A DNA stretch of 64,000 nt from an uncultured Akkermansia sp. GTDB lineage: Bacteria > Verrucomicrobiota > Verrucomicrobiia > Verrucomicrobiales > Akkermansiaceae. How positions within the stretch are numbered: position 1 is the stretch's first letter; each line of letters begins with the position of its first letter. The position numbers and the translations under genes are program-made. The notes beneath the pieces were generated by a model that saw only the letters and a list, made by a program, of their open reading frames with translations, made no database searches and was not told where the DNA came from. Shown here piece by piece: positions 44,218 to 52,158 of this stretch. The stretch lies in contig CAJGCZ010000001.1 in NCBI GenBank assembly GCA_904501975.1, positions 1-64,000 of the forward strand, read 5' to 3'.

Positions 44218-44361
44218 TTACTTCTTCATTGCCGCGCGGATAAGCTTTGCGCACTCGGTATTGCCGCAGAACTCGGCTGCATCAAGGGCTTTATCAAGGT
44301 TAGTAGCTCCTTTGGAGAGCATCAACTGTACGATGTCCATATGCCCACCCTTAGCAGCGTC
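44218..44361 (-). pseudogene. cut-off 3' end of the ankyrin-repeat gene
   Basis: In frame directly after the TAA stop of the ankyrin gene (44362-44364), the reading goes on as DAAKGGHMDIVQLMLSKGAT, followed by a capping unit ending LIRAAMKK and a normal stop at 44218-44220. The stop codon takes the place of a variable residue between L and DAA of a repeat unit. This is best read as a recent nonsense mutation that shortens the protein by 47 residues; the protein already has one cap-like unit before it. Confidence 0.7.
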
Positions 44362-45573
44362 TTAAAGCCCCTCGTTGTAGGCAGTAGCACCTTTATGTAA
44401 TTCAGCCCCTGCTGCGCGGAGGAGGTCGGCGCATTCGGTATGGCCGTTTTCTTCCGCATAGTCCAAGGGAGTGTAGCCTTCTTCATCTTTCATGTTTACA
44501 TCAACACATGGATGAGCCAACAACAGTTCAACCATATCCATATTCCCACCTTGGACTGCACTACAAAGTCCGGCATTCGGGTCCGCACCTTTCTCGAGCA
44601 ATAACTTTGCAATATCCATATGGCCACCCATTGCAGCGCCCCAAAGCCCATCGTTGTAGGCAGTAGCGCCTTTGGAGAGCATCAACTGTACGATGTCCAT
44701 ATGCCCACCCAGGGCAGTGACATCAAGCCCCTTATCCGGGTTAGCGCCTTTGGAGAGCAATAACTTTACAATATCCATATGGCCACCATAAGCAGCGACC
44801 CAAAGCACCCAGTCGTAGTCTGTAGCGCCTTTGGAGAGCATCAACTGTACGATTTCCATATGCCCACCCTGAGCAGCGCCCATAAGCCCATCGTTGTAGT
44901 CAGTAGCGCCTTTGGAGAGCATCAACTGTACGATTTCCATATGTCCACCCTGAGCAGCGCCCCTAAGCCCCTTATCCGGGTTAGCGCCTTTGGAGAGCAT
45001 CAACTGTACGATGTCCATATGCCCACCCTGAGCAGCGCCCCAAAGCCCATCGTTGTAGTCAGTAGCGCCTTTGGAGAGCATCAACTGTACGATTTCCATA
45101 TGCCCACCCTGAGCAGCGCCACAAAGCCCCTTATCTGGGTTAGCGCCTTTGGAGAGCAGCAACCGAACGATATCCATATGCCCACCTCTTGCAGCGCCCC
45201 TAAGCCCCTTATCCAGGTTAGCGCCTTTGGAGAGCATCAACTGTACGATTTCCATATGCCCACCCATTGCAGCGCCATAAAGCCCCTCGCCGTAGTCAGT
45301 AGTGCCTTTGTCGAGCATTAACTGTACGATTTCCATATGCCCACCCATTGCAGCGCCCATAAGACCCCTGTTAGGGTTAGCGCCTTTGTCAAGGCATTGC
45401 AGAACCGGCTCTTTATTCCCGGCGGCAGCGGTACCCATGCAATAGCTACTAATGTGAGGACTGTCTTTCAGCTTATCCAAAGTAGCAGTATCACCCGTAT
45501 ACCCGGCGCGAAAAAAAATTATTTCCTTTTCCGAAAAACCCATCAATTTAAGAAGTAATGTATGTTTCATCAT
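44362..45573 (-). CDS. ankyrin-repeat protein with compact 26-27-residue units
   Basis: A 403-aa protein without a signal peptide. After a 70-residue start, ten units of 26 or 27 residues follow (L-x-x-A-A-x-G-G-H-M-D/E-I-V-Q-L-M-L-S-K-G-A with a 5-6-residue end that alternates mainly between NPDKG and TDYNDG), then a degenerate unit and a canonical 33-residue cap (YTPLDYAEENGHTECADLL). The units lack the TPLH hairpin residues of standard ankyrin repeats. Ankyrin repeats bind proteins; no target is known. The gene lies on the strand opposite to the broken nucleotidase and integrase, inside the inserted segment, so it was probably acquired. A point nonsense codon seems to truncate it. Confidence 0.8.
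   Translation of the reverse strand: MMKHTLLLKLMGFSEKEIIFFRAGYTGDTATLDKLKDSPHISSYCMGTAAAGNKEPVLQCLDKGANPNRGLMGAAMGGHMEIVQLMLDKGTTDYGEGLYGAAMGGHMEIVQLMLSKGANLDKGLRGAARGGHMDIVRLLLSKGANPDKGLCGAAQGGHMEIVQLMLSKGATDYNDGLWGAAQGGHMDIVQLMLSKGANPDKGLRGAAQGGHMEIVQLMLSKGATDYNDGLMGAAQGGHMEIVQLMLSKGATDYDWVLWVAAYGGHMDIVKLLLSKGANPDKGLDVTALGGHMDIVQLMLSKGATAYNDGLWGAAMGGHMDIAKLLLEKGADPNAGLCSAVQGGNMDMVELLLAHPCVDVNMKDEEGYTPLDYAEENGHTECADLLRAAGAELHKGATAYNEGL
44569..45363 (-). repeat. tandem array of ten 78-81-bp ankyrin-coding units
   Basis: Ten tandem units occupy residues 71-335 of the ankyrin protein. Their DNA is nearly identical in several pairs (for example the stretches around 44830-44900, 44910-44980 and 45070-45140). 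This indicates recent unequal exchange and makes the copy number likely to vary between strains or assemblies. Confidence 0.85.
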
Positions 45574-45984
45574 GTTTTTAATGGTTGGTTGTTTGTAAAA
45601 AGTACCAAAAAATCAAAATCTATCAACCAAGAAGAAAAATAACACGTTATTTCATTCAATTCAAGCAGTATCTCGGTAAAAAGTGTAGTAGCCCCACAAA
45701 TGACAATACAGGTAATGCCAATGGGGACTTCTGCATACCTGGGCACAGAAAAATATCATCTAAACTGACAAAATATATCATGGGTACATTACTGGGTACA
45801 CAAAAATTATATGTTGAATGTGGGAGGTTTATGAGTTTTTGCATCTCATTTTTGATGTCAAAGGTATTAAAGTGGGGGGTATTAGGGCTGGTTCAGGTTT
45901 GTGCGAACGGTTTACCGGATACGAATCCGAGCAACTGTAAAGGAATGAAGTTTGTGCCGTGTCAGGAGGCTATGGAGCATTATC
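45574..45984. other. AT-rich inserted segment without a clear gene
   Basis: About 410 bp, distinctly more A/T-rich than the flanks up to about 45870. A direct GGGTACA repeat occurs at about 45782 and 45793. Near 45880-45984 one plus-strand frame reads LPDTNPSNCKGMKF, which has the G-L-x-x-x-N-P feel of the middle of a tyrosine recombinase, but that is weak. It probably contains the other end of the insertion and perhaps the promoter of the ankyrin gene. Confidence 0.35.
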
Positions 45985-46269
45985 GGCATGTGCGGCAAGA
46001 TGCGCTATAAGGCCGTAAAGAGGCCGGAAAAGCGGACGCCTATAACCGTCATTGAGGCCTATGCAGAAGACGGTACACGCATTAATCCGGAGAAGATATA
46101 TACGTTGGTGCTGAACTCCTACCTGTGCTCTACAGTTTCGCCCATGCCAAGGGATAAGGGCGTTTCGTTGCAAACAGACGGCGCCTCTGCATTGATTGAA
46201 TATCTCTCGAAACATGGTGCCATCGATTATTCCGAAAAGACGCGCGTAGATCTGATACCGGTAAACTAA
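45985..46269 (+). pseudogene. 5'-nucleotidase, C-terminal remnant
   Basis: About 94 codons with the C-terminal 5'-nucleotidase domain pattern: MRYKAVKRPEKRTPITVIEA, then DGTRINPEKIYTLVLNSYL, the segment that normally precedes the end of the substrate-binding domain, and a normal TAA stop at 46267-46269. It faces the same way as the N-terminal remnant at 43374-43733. Together they show one gene broken by insertion with loss of its middle. Confidence 0.7.
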
Positions 46270-46315
46270 ACATACCCCTGCCCACATATTTTTTTGATTT
46301 TCGTGAAGAAATATC

Positions 46316-46343
46316 TTGTGTTATGCAAGAAGTAAGGTAGAAT
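46316..46343 (+). promoter_or_regulatory. promoter of the PAS-PP2C gene
   Basis: TTGTGT (46316-46321) is followed after 16 nt by TAGAAT (46338-46343). The ATG at 46352 begins 8 nt after the -10 box, so the message is probably leaderless. Confidence 0.5.
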
Positions 46344-46351
46344 GCTATTTA

Positions 46352-48040
46352 ATGAGTGGAGAAAAAAACAGCAGTGACGCTGGCAAAACCGTTCCGAATG
46401 TCTTTAATTGGAAAATGGTGCGTAAAGCATTGCGTGCCGCGGAGGAAGGTGTTTATTGCTGGAATATTCATAGCGGAGAAATCTTTTATACGGAGCAATG
46501 CCTGCGCATGATGGGGCTCCCCTATAACGAATGGGCTCCGAATATTTTCACTCAGCCGGAAGAGACGATTCATGAAGAAGACCGGCAATTTTTTATCAAT
46601 GAAGTACAGAAGTACTTTGTGCGCCCCACTGTAGCACCCTTGCGTGTTGAAATCCGACTGCTTAATTTGAGGTCTCGTGGCTGGCGTTGGATTCGCGTCA
46701 ATGGTCTGATTGAGCGTGATAAGCAAAGTAATCAAACTCAGTTGGTTGGTGTATGGGTCGATATAACCCGACGCAAGATGGCGGATATGCACGCCATGGA
46801 AGATCGCGATTTGTTCCGCAACCTTATCAATATGTTGCCGGACAATATCTATTACAAGAATCGCGAATCCCGATTTGTGATGGCTAACGAGGCCACGGCG
46901 CGTAAGATGCGCGTGACAACGCCCTCCGACCTCATTGGTTGCAAGGATACGCACTTCTTCAAAGATGACACGACAGATGTTGCCCGTAAGGAAGAGGAAG
47001 AGATTATGCGTACGGGGATTCCGATTACAAATAAAATCTACCATGAAACATGGAAAGGCGGTACCAGCTCGTGGTGCCGATTATCCAAGTTCCCTTGGTA
47101 TGATTCACATGGTAATATCAAGGGTATCGTAGGTATTTCATCAGATATTACAGAGCTCATCGAAACCAATAGACGCTATGAGGCAACAGCTAAAGAGCTT
47201 GATGAGCGCTTAACCGAATTGAGCGAACGTAATCAGGAATTGGAGGAGCAGATAAGCCTTGCGCGCGAGATTCAACACGCTCTCCAACCTTCACGCATTA
47301 AATCCAGACATTGGACGGATGTTGCCACCGGTAAACAGCGTAGCGCCAACTTCCACCATGCTTACCTTCCCTGTGCCGGTGTTGCCGGAGATTGTTTTGC
47401 AGCCTTCCCTGTTGGCGATTCCGGTATTGGCATGTTGATATGCGATGTGATGGGGCATGGGGTGCGCGCTGCTTTAATTGCCTCGGTGTTGCGTGGTTTG
47501 ATGGAACAGGTTTCATCCCTTGCCAACACACCCGGTTTGCTGCTCTCTTCTCTTAATTTGATGCTCATTCGCATTTTGCAGCAGGCTGACATTATGATGT
47601 TTGCCTCAGCTTTTTATATTTATTTAGACCTCGATACACGCCGATTGACGCTATCCGGAGCCGGGCACCCTGCCCCTATTATTCTATCAAACGACGGAAG
47701 AGCCATTTTGCCCCCGATTCCGCGTTCTCCTGCACTTGGATTGAAAGACGGAGCTAAGTACCGTGAGAGCGAAATCATCCTCGAACCCGGCATGAAGCTG
47801 ATGCTTTATACCGACGGACTGACCGAAGCTCGCAATACGGAAGGTGAAGAAATCGGAATTCAGCGCATTATGCAGCGTCTTGAGCAGCACACACCGCAGA
47901 ATGTTCGGGAAATGATTGATATTACTCTAGCCGGTTTGTACCAGTTTACGGAGTCGACCAAACAGGACGATGATATTTGCTTGCTTGCCGTCGAATTCAC
48001 TGAAGATGGCATGAGCAACCCGTGTCCTTGCTCAGTTTAA
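46352..48040 (+). CDS. PAS-PAS-SpoIIE/RsbU-type protein phosphatase
   Basis: A 562-aa cytosolic signalling protein. Two PAS domains lie at about 20-145 (ending LVGVWVDITRRKM) and 150-275 (LPDNIYYKNRESRFVMAN and IVGISSDITELI). A coiled coil (about 280-315) leads into a PP2C-like phosphatase (about 320-555) of the SpoIIE/RsbU kind: GVAGDCFAAF, ICDVMGHGVRAALIAS, MLYTDGLTEARN and QDDDICLLAV, with the metal-binding Asp residues. Such enzymes dephosphorylate an anti-sigma-factor antagonist or similar partner. No partner gene is nearby. I start at ATG 46352. Confidence 0.9.
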   Translation: MSGEKNSSDAGKTVPNVFNWKMVRKALRAAEEGVYCWNIHSGEIFYTEQCLRMMGLPYNEWAPNIFTQPEETIHEEDRQFFINEVQKYFVRPTVAPLRVEIRLLNLRSRGWRWIRVNGLIERDKQSNQTQLVGVWVDITRRKMADMHAMEDRDLFRNLINMLPDNIYYKNRESRFVMANEATARKMRVTTPSDLIGCKDTHFFKDDTTDVARKEEEEIMRTGIPITNKIYHETWKGGTSSWCRLSKFPWYDSHGNIKGIVGISSDITELIETNRRYEATAKELDERLTELSERNQELEEQISLAREIQHALQPSRIKSRHWTDVATGKQRSANFHHAYLPCAGVAGDCFAAFPVGDSGIGMLICDVMGHGVRAALIASVLRGLMEQVSSLANTPGLLLSSLNLMLIRILQQADIMMFASAFYIYLDLDTRRLTLSGAGHPAPIILSNDGRAILPPIPRSPALGLKDGAKYRESEIILEPGMKLMLYTDGLTEARNTEGEEIGIQRIMQRLEQHTPQNVREMIDITLAGLYQFTESTKQDDDICLLAVEFTEDGMSNPCPCSV

Positions 48041-48060
48041 CGAAAAAAGTTTGATTTTTT

Positions 48061-48096
48061 GCCGCGAAATGCAAAAAAAGATTGCATTCTCGCGGC
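48061..48096 (+). terminator. terminator-like hairpin after the phosphatase gene
   Basis: A 14-bp stem with one bulge (48061-48074 with 48082-48096) has an A-rich loop and is followed by a short T run. It lies 20 nt after the stop codon. Confidence 0.65.
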
Positions 48097-48148
48097 TTTC
48101 GCGATAGTCTAAAGACAGTTACAAAAAATCTCTTTACTAGGATTACTT

Positions 48149-49621
48149 ATGGAAGACAGCACCCAGGGTGGCGATACGCCCTTTGACCTTACCGAGCTGA
48201 CCGGTTTCCAGTTTGGCCCCGCATGGGCTAAGCCGGGAGCTGATACTGCATCTAATTTGCCGAAAATGCACGCTATTGAAAAGACGGAGCGCCGTGGCGC
48301 CGGCCGTCGTTCCTCTGAACGCGAGTTCAGAACACCGCGTGCTGAAGGCTCTGGCGATAACCGACGTTCATTCCGCAGGGATGATGCGCGCAAAGACCGC
48401 GGGCGCCGTAATGCTCGCGAAGAGCGTCCCCGTCGTGAATTACCCGCCCCGGCTGAGGGCTTCCGTATAGAGCTGCGTCCTACTAACGCTATCTTGGAGA
48501 TTTTCAGTAAGGAAATTCAGAAGCAGAAGCGCGCCCTTTCCCTGCTCGACCTGGCTCGTATTGTTATGGCCGGCAAGGATCGTTATGATTTGGTCTTCAT
48601 GAAGCTTGAAAACGGCAGCATGCTCATTCACTCCACAAAGGCAGATGGCGCTTGCTGGCTTACAGAAGCTGAGGCCTTGGCTTACCTGTGGACTGCTCCT
48701 TGGTTCTCTGAGCTGTACAAGACAGAAGAGATTGAGGTGGAAGCCCCGAAGGGTAACTTTACGGCTATTGCCGTCTGCTCCCGTGGCGGAGAGGTTATCG
48801 GCCCGGTGAACTGGCATGGTTACCAAACTGCCCTTATGAGCCTTTACCGCACCAAATATTCCAATATGAGCTTGGATGCTTTCAAGCACACCATCACGCT
48901 CAATAAGGATGAGGAGGCTGTACAAGCATGGCTTGCTTCTGCCGGTAAGAAGAATGTGTGGAAGCCCACCCGTGAAGGTGCTGAGGATGTTGTGCTTGAT
49001 GATGCTAAGGCTGTAGAAACGGACTTTGTTGCCAATCACTATGCTCAGGTGTACGAAGTGACAGACAAAGTGTTCATCAACGGTGCAACACCCCGCAAGG
49101 TGCTTTCTCCCGGCATTGCTGCTCATCAGGCCATGCTGTCCGATCGCACACGTCGTTCCCCGCAGATGCTCATTCCGAATCTCTGCCACGGCTTGGCTCG
49201 CCATCACATGCCCATTTACAAGTGGCAAGGCAATCACTACACTGGCCCCAGCCGTGTGCGTGCCATCCCGACGGAGACGGTTTTGGCTGACCGCATGATG
49301 GAAATCGTTAACTGGAGTAAAGAGCACTCCGGTGAGAAGGTGGAAGCTATGTTTGCCGCTCTCTCCGGTGTACCAGCCGGTACAGATGACGCAAGCAAAA
49401 ATGCTGCTTCTGAAGCGTATGCTCCGTTTGCGGCTGATATGATTTGGTTGCTTGAGCAAGGCTTTATCGTTGTGACCAGCGATAACTCTATCTGGTATCC
49501 TAAGGGCGAGGCTGCCCCTGCTCCGTCTAAGCCTGAGCCGCAGAAGCGCAAAGGTTTTAATAAGAAGCGTGGTGGTGCCCGAAAGGCCCCTGCCGCCAAG
49601 CCTCGTCGTAGCGACGCATAA
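48149..49621 (+). CDS. unknown basic protein, 490 aa, with two disordered basic ends
   Basis: I do not recognise a family. Three parts can be seen: a basic, Arg-rich disordered start (about 45-100, many R, RR and RGRR groups), a folded core (about 105-455), and a Lys/Arg/Pro/Ala tail (about 465-490). The core begins with IELRPTNAILEIFSKEIQKQ and contains PVNWHGYQTALM and SPGIAAHQAML. Basic disordered ends like these often bind RNA or DNA, or ribosomes. No signal peptide or membrane segment. It has its own terminator, and it stands alone between the phosphatase and men genes. Codon use is close to that of pgk, a sign of strong expression. Confidence 0.75.
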   Translation: MEDSTQGGDTPFDLTELTGFQFGPAWAKPGADTASNLPKMHAIEKTERRGAGRRSSEREFRTPRAEGSGDNRRSFRRDDARKDRGRRNAREERPRRELPAPAEGFRIELRPTNAILEIFSKEIQKQKRALSLLDLARIVMAGKDRYDLVFMKLENGSMLIHSTKADGACWLTEAEALAYLWTAPWFSELYKTEEIEVEAPKGNFTAIAVCSRGGEVIGPVNWHGYQTALMSLYRTKYSNMSLDAFKHTITLNKDEEAVQAWLASAGKKNVWKPTREGAEDVVLDDAKAVETDFVANHYAQVYEVTDKVFINGATPRKVLSPGIAAHQAMLSDRTRRSPQMLIPNLCHGLARHHMPIYKWQGNHYTGPSRVRAIPTETVLADRMMEIVNWSKEHSGEKVEAMFAALSGVPAGTDDASKNAASEAYAPFAADMIWLLEQGFIVVTSDNSIWYPKGEAAPAPSKPEPQKRKGFNKKRGGARKAPAAKPRRSDA

Positions 49622-49644
49622 TAGCGCTATTACCAATTTCGGGA

Positions 49645-49670
49645 GCCCGGTTCTATACACAGAACCGGGC
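49645..49670 (+). terminator. intrinsic terminator after the basic protein gene
   Basis: A perfect 10-bp stem (49645-49654 with 49661-49670) has a 6-nt loop and is followed by TTTTCAT. Confidence 0.88.
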
Positions 49671-49688
49671 TTTTCATCATGTAAAGTC

Positions 49689-49717
49689 TTGCTCCGGCAT
49701 GGCGCGTGTGGTACAAT
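49689..49717 (+). promoter_or_regulatory. men operon promoter
   Basis: TTGCTC (49689-49694) is followed after 17 nt by TACAAT (49712-49717). The menD ATG at 49724 starts 6 nt after the -10 box, again pointing to a leaderless message. Confidence 0.6.
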
Positions 49718-49723
49718 CTGCCC

Positions 49724-51337
49724 ATGGCACAATCCAGCACTAATGCTACGGTTCGAGAACTCGTATCCCTCATGAGAGCACATGAGGTTACACGCTGCAT
49801 CCTTTGTCCGGGCAGTCGTAACGCTCCTATTTCTCTGACTCTTGCTCAAGCGGAAGGCTTTGAGTGCAGGAATGTGACTGATGAGCGCAGCGCCGGATTT
49901 GCAGCTCTTGGTTGGGCAGCGCAGGCTAATGCGCCTGTTGCCGTGTGTGTAACGTCCGGTTCTGCGTTGCTTAATCTGCATCCGGCTGTTGCCGAGGCTT
50001 ATTATCGCCATATTCCGCTTTTAGTGCTATCTGCTGATCGCCCCGAGGCTTGGATTAATCAACAAGACGGTCAAACCCTTCCCCAACCCGGCATTCTTTC
50101 CTCGCTGTGCCGCAAGTCTGTAACCTTACCTGAATATGATGAGTATGGTTGGCACACTAATCGATTGATTAACGAAGCTTTGCTTGAGCTTAGACACAGA
50201 GCCGGAGGCCCGGTACACATTAATATTCCGCTTAATGAACCTTTATTCGAGACGACCGATGAGCCCATTGATGATACCAGGGTTATTTGGAGAACAGAGT
50301 TAGCACGCATGGATGCGGATCAGGAGCAAGAGTTGATTGATATCGCTACAGCGTTGCCTCGCCGTATGCTCTTGATTGGTCAAATGGCTATGAGTCCGTA
50401 TATTCCTGCCGAATTGAAAGAAGACCATGCTTTTGCGGTTGTAGGCGAGCATCTTTGCAACTGTGAAATGGCTGACTGTAGGCAGCCGGATACATTAATT
50501 GGCCCCAATGTGGAGTTCCCTTATATTGAGGCTCCTCAGCTACTTATTACGATGGGCGGATGTTTGGTTTCTAAAAGGCTCAAACAGTATTTCCGCGAAC
50601 ATCCGCCGGTAGAGCATTGGCATATTAGCCCTGATGGAGAAGTTTGTGATACGTTTTGCTCGTTAACGCGCGTGATTGAGGGTGAGGCAGAAGAATTGCT
50701 TGAACTGTTAGCCGCCTTCTCTCAGGAGGGTGATGAAGAATATCGTGCAGCTTGGTGCCATCAGCCGGCGCAGTTCTCTGCCGGATATTCAGGCATGACC
50801 TTGGTTGGTTCGTTAATGGAGGCTATGCCGAAAGAATCAGTGCTTCATTTGGCTAACAGCTCTGCTGTGCGATATGCACAACTATTCCCGCTTAATGATG
50901 GTGTTTCAGTGGAGTGTAATCGCGGCGTGAATGGTATAGAAGGCTCTTTATCAACGGCGTTGGGATACGCTGTTGGTGATGACCGCATGCAATTTATCAT
51001 TTGCGGAGATTTGAGTTTCTTCTACGATATGAATGCGTTGTGGCAGGATAAGGCGCCCGAAAACACGCGCATACTGCTCCTGAATAACGGGACGGGCGGC
51101 ATATTCCATGCCATTGGGGCCCCTGATATCGATGCGGTCAGAGGCTCGCATAATAGCTCAGCCGAAGCATGGGCGAAATCGTGCGGATGGAATTATCGTG
51201 CAATACGCTATGATTCTGATTACCGTGCTGCCATTGCTGAATTATGTGCTGCCTATGCAGGCCCCATGCTTTTAGAAGCCTTTACTGATAGTGAGGAAGA
51301 CGCCAAGATTCTCAAGAACTTTTACAAACAACATTAA
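49724..51337 (+). CDS. menD: SEPHCHC synthase MenD
   Basis: A 537-aa thiamine-diphosphate enzyme that joins isochorismate and 2-oxoglutarate in menaquinone synthesis. Seen: CPGSRNAPISLTLAQ, DERSAGFAALGWA with the ThDP-activating Glu in the first part, PLLVLSADRPEAWINQ, GGPVHINIPLNEPL, VNGIEGSLSTALGYAV and CGDLSFFYDMNALW, where the GDLSFFYDMN stretch holds the Mg/ThDP site. I start at ATG 49724 (MAQSSTNATV). It is the first gene of menD-menB-menC, with a 2-nt gap to menB. Confidence 0.95.
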   Translation: MAQSSTNATVRELVSLMRAHEVTRCILCPGSRNAPISLTLAQAEGFECRNVTDERSAGFAALGWAAQANAPVAVCVTSGSALLNLHPAVAEAYYRHIPLLVLSADRPEAWINQQDGQTLPQPGILSSLCRKSVTLPEYDEYGWHTNRLINEALLELRHRAGGPVHINIPLNEPLFETTDEPIDDTRVIWRTELARMDADQEQELIDIATALPRRMLLIGQMAMSPYIPAELKEDHAFAVVGEHLCNCEMADCRQPDTLIGPNVEFPYIEAPQLLITMGGCLVSKRLKQYFREHPPVEHWHISPDGEVCDTFCSLTRVIEGEAEELLELLAAFSQEGDEEYRAAWCHQPAQFSAGYSGMTLVGSLMEAMPKESVLHLANSSAVRYAQLFPLNDGVSVECNRGVNGIEGSLSTALGYAVGDDRMQFIICGDLSFFYDMNALWQDKAPENTRILLLNNGTGGIFHAIGAPDIDAVRGSHNSSAEAWAKSCGWNYRAIRYDSDYRAAIAELCAAYAGPMLLEAFTDSEEDAKILKNFYKQH

Positions 51338-51339
51338 TT

Positions 51340-52158
51340 ATGGAACGAGAGTGGAAAACGATTAAGCAGTACGAGGAAATTCTTTTCGAGCAGTATGGCG
51401 GTATTGCCCGAATAACGATTAATAGAGAGCGCTACAGAAATGCGTTCACGCCCCTGACTACAGCAGAAATGAGTGATGCCTTGCGCTTGTGCCGCGAGAT
51501 GCAAGATGTAGCTGTTGTCGTTCTCACCGGCGCTGGCGATGTTGCATTTTGCGCCGGAGGCGACATGAATGTGAAGGGTTACGGTGGGTATATGGATCAA
51601 CAGGGCATTCCTCGTTTGTCTGTTCTTGATGTTCAGAAGCAAATTCGCTCATTACCTAAGCCGGTTATTGCTGCAGTTAATGGTTTTGCCATCGGAGGTG
51701 GCCACGTTTTGCATGTCGTCTGTGATTTGTCTATTGCCTCTGAAAATGCGATTTTCGGGCAAACCGGCCCGCGTGTTGGCAGCTTTGATGCCGGTTTCGG
51801 CTCTTCCTACATGGCACGCTGCATAGGGCAAAAGAAGACCCGCGAGATTTGGTTCTTGTGCCGAAAATATAACGCAGCCGAGGCTTTGGAGATGGGATTG
51901 GTCAACAAAGTTGTTCCCCTTGCTCAACTGGAAGATGAGTATGTACAATGGGCAGAAGAAATGATGCAGCACTCACCGATTGCTTTGCGCATGATTAAAG
52001 CCGGTTTGAATGCTGAATTGGATGGCCAAGCCGGTATTCAGGAATTGGCCGGTGATGCTACAATGCTTTTCTACATGTGTGATGAGGCTCATGAAGGGTC
52101 TCGAGCCTTCCTTGAAAAACGCAAACCGGATTTCTCGCAATATCCCAAGATGCCCTAA
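51340..52158 (+). CDS. menB: 1,4-dihydroxy-2-naphthoyl-CoA synthase MenB
   Basis: A 272-aa crotonase-fold enzyme that closes the second ring of menaquinone. Seen: RNAFTPLTTAEMSDAL, FCAGGDMNVKGYGGYM, PVIAAVNGFAIGGGHVLH and FGQTGPRVGSFDAGFGSSYM, the last being specific for MenB over other crotonases. The final KPDFSQYPKMP is also usual for MenB. The menC ATG shares a base with its stop codon. menE, menH and menF are not in the window. Confidence 0.96.
   Translation: MEREWKTIKQYEEILFEQYGGIARITINRERYRNAFTPLTTAEMSDALRLCREMQDVAVVVLTGAGDVAFCAGGDMNVKGYGGYMDQQGIPRLSVLDVQKQIRSLPKPVIAAVNGFAIGGGHVLHVVCDLSIASENAIFGQTGPRVGSFDAGFGSSYMARCIGQKKTREIWFLCRKYNAAEALEMGLVNKVVPLAQLEDEYVQWAEEMMQHSPIALRMIKAGLNAELDGQAGIQELAGDATMLFYMCDEAHEGSRAFLEKRKPDFSQYPKMP

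Noticed and set aside
44779..45321. Plus-strand open frame of 180 codons with repeats
   Set aside because: It is the antisense reading of the ankyrin repeat array; repetition follows from the DNA repeats.
45585..46010. 141-codon plus-strand frame in the inserted A/T-rich segment
   Set aside because: Composition is not protein-like in its first two thirds; only the end might be a recombinase scrap, so it is described as part of the segment rather than as a gene.
48440..50011. Antisense open frame of 523 codons over the basic protein gene and the start of menD
   Set aside because: It is a shadow of two well-supported plus-strand genes, crosses a strong terminator and a promoter, and has no recognisable motif.
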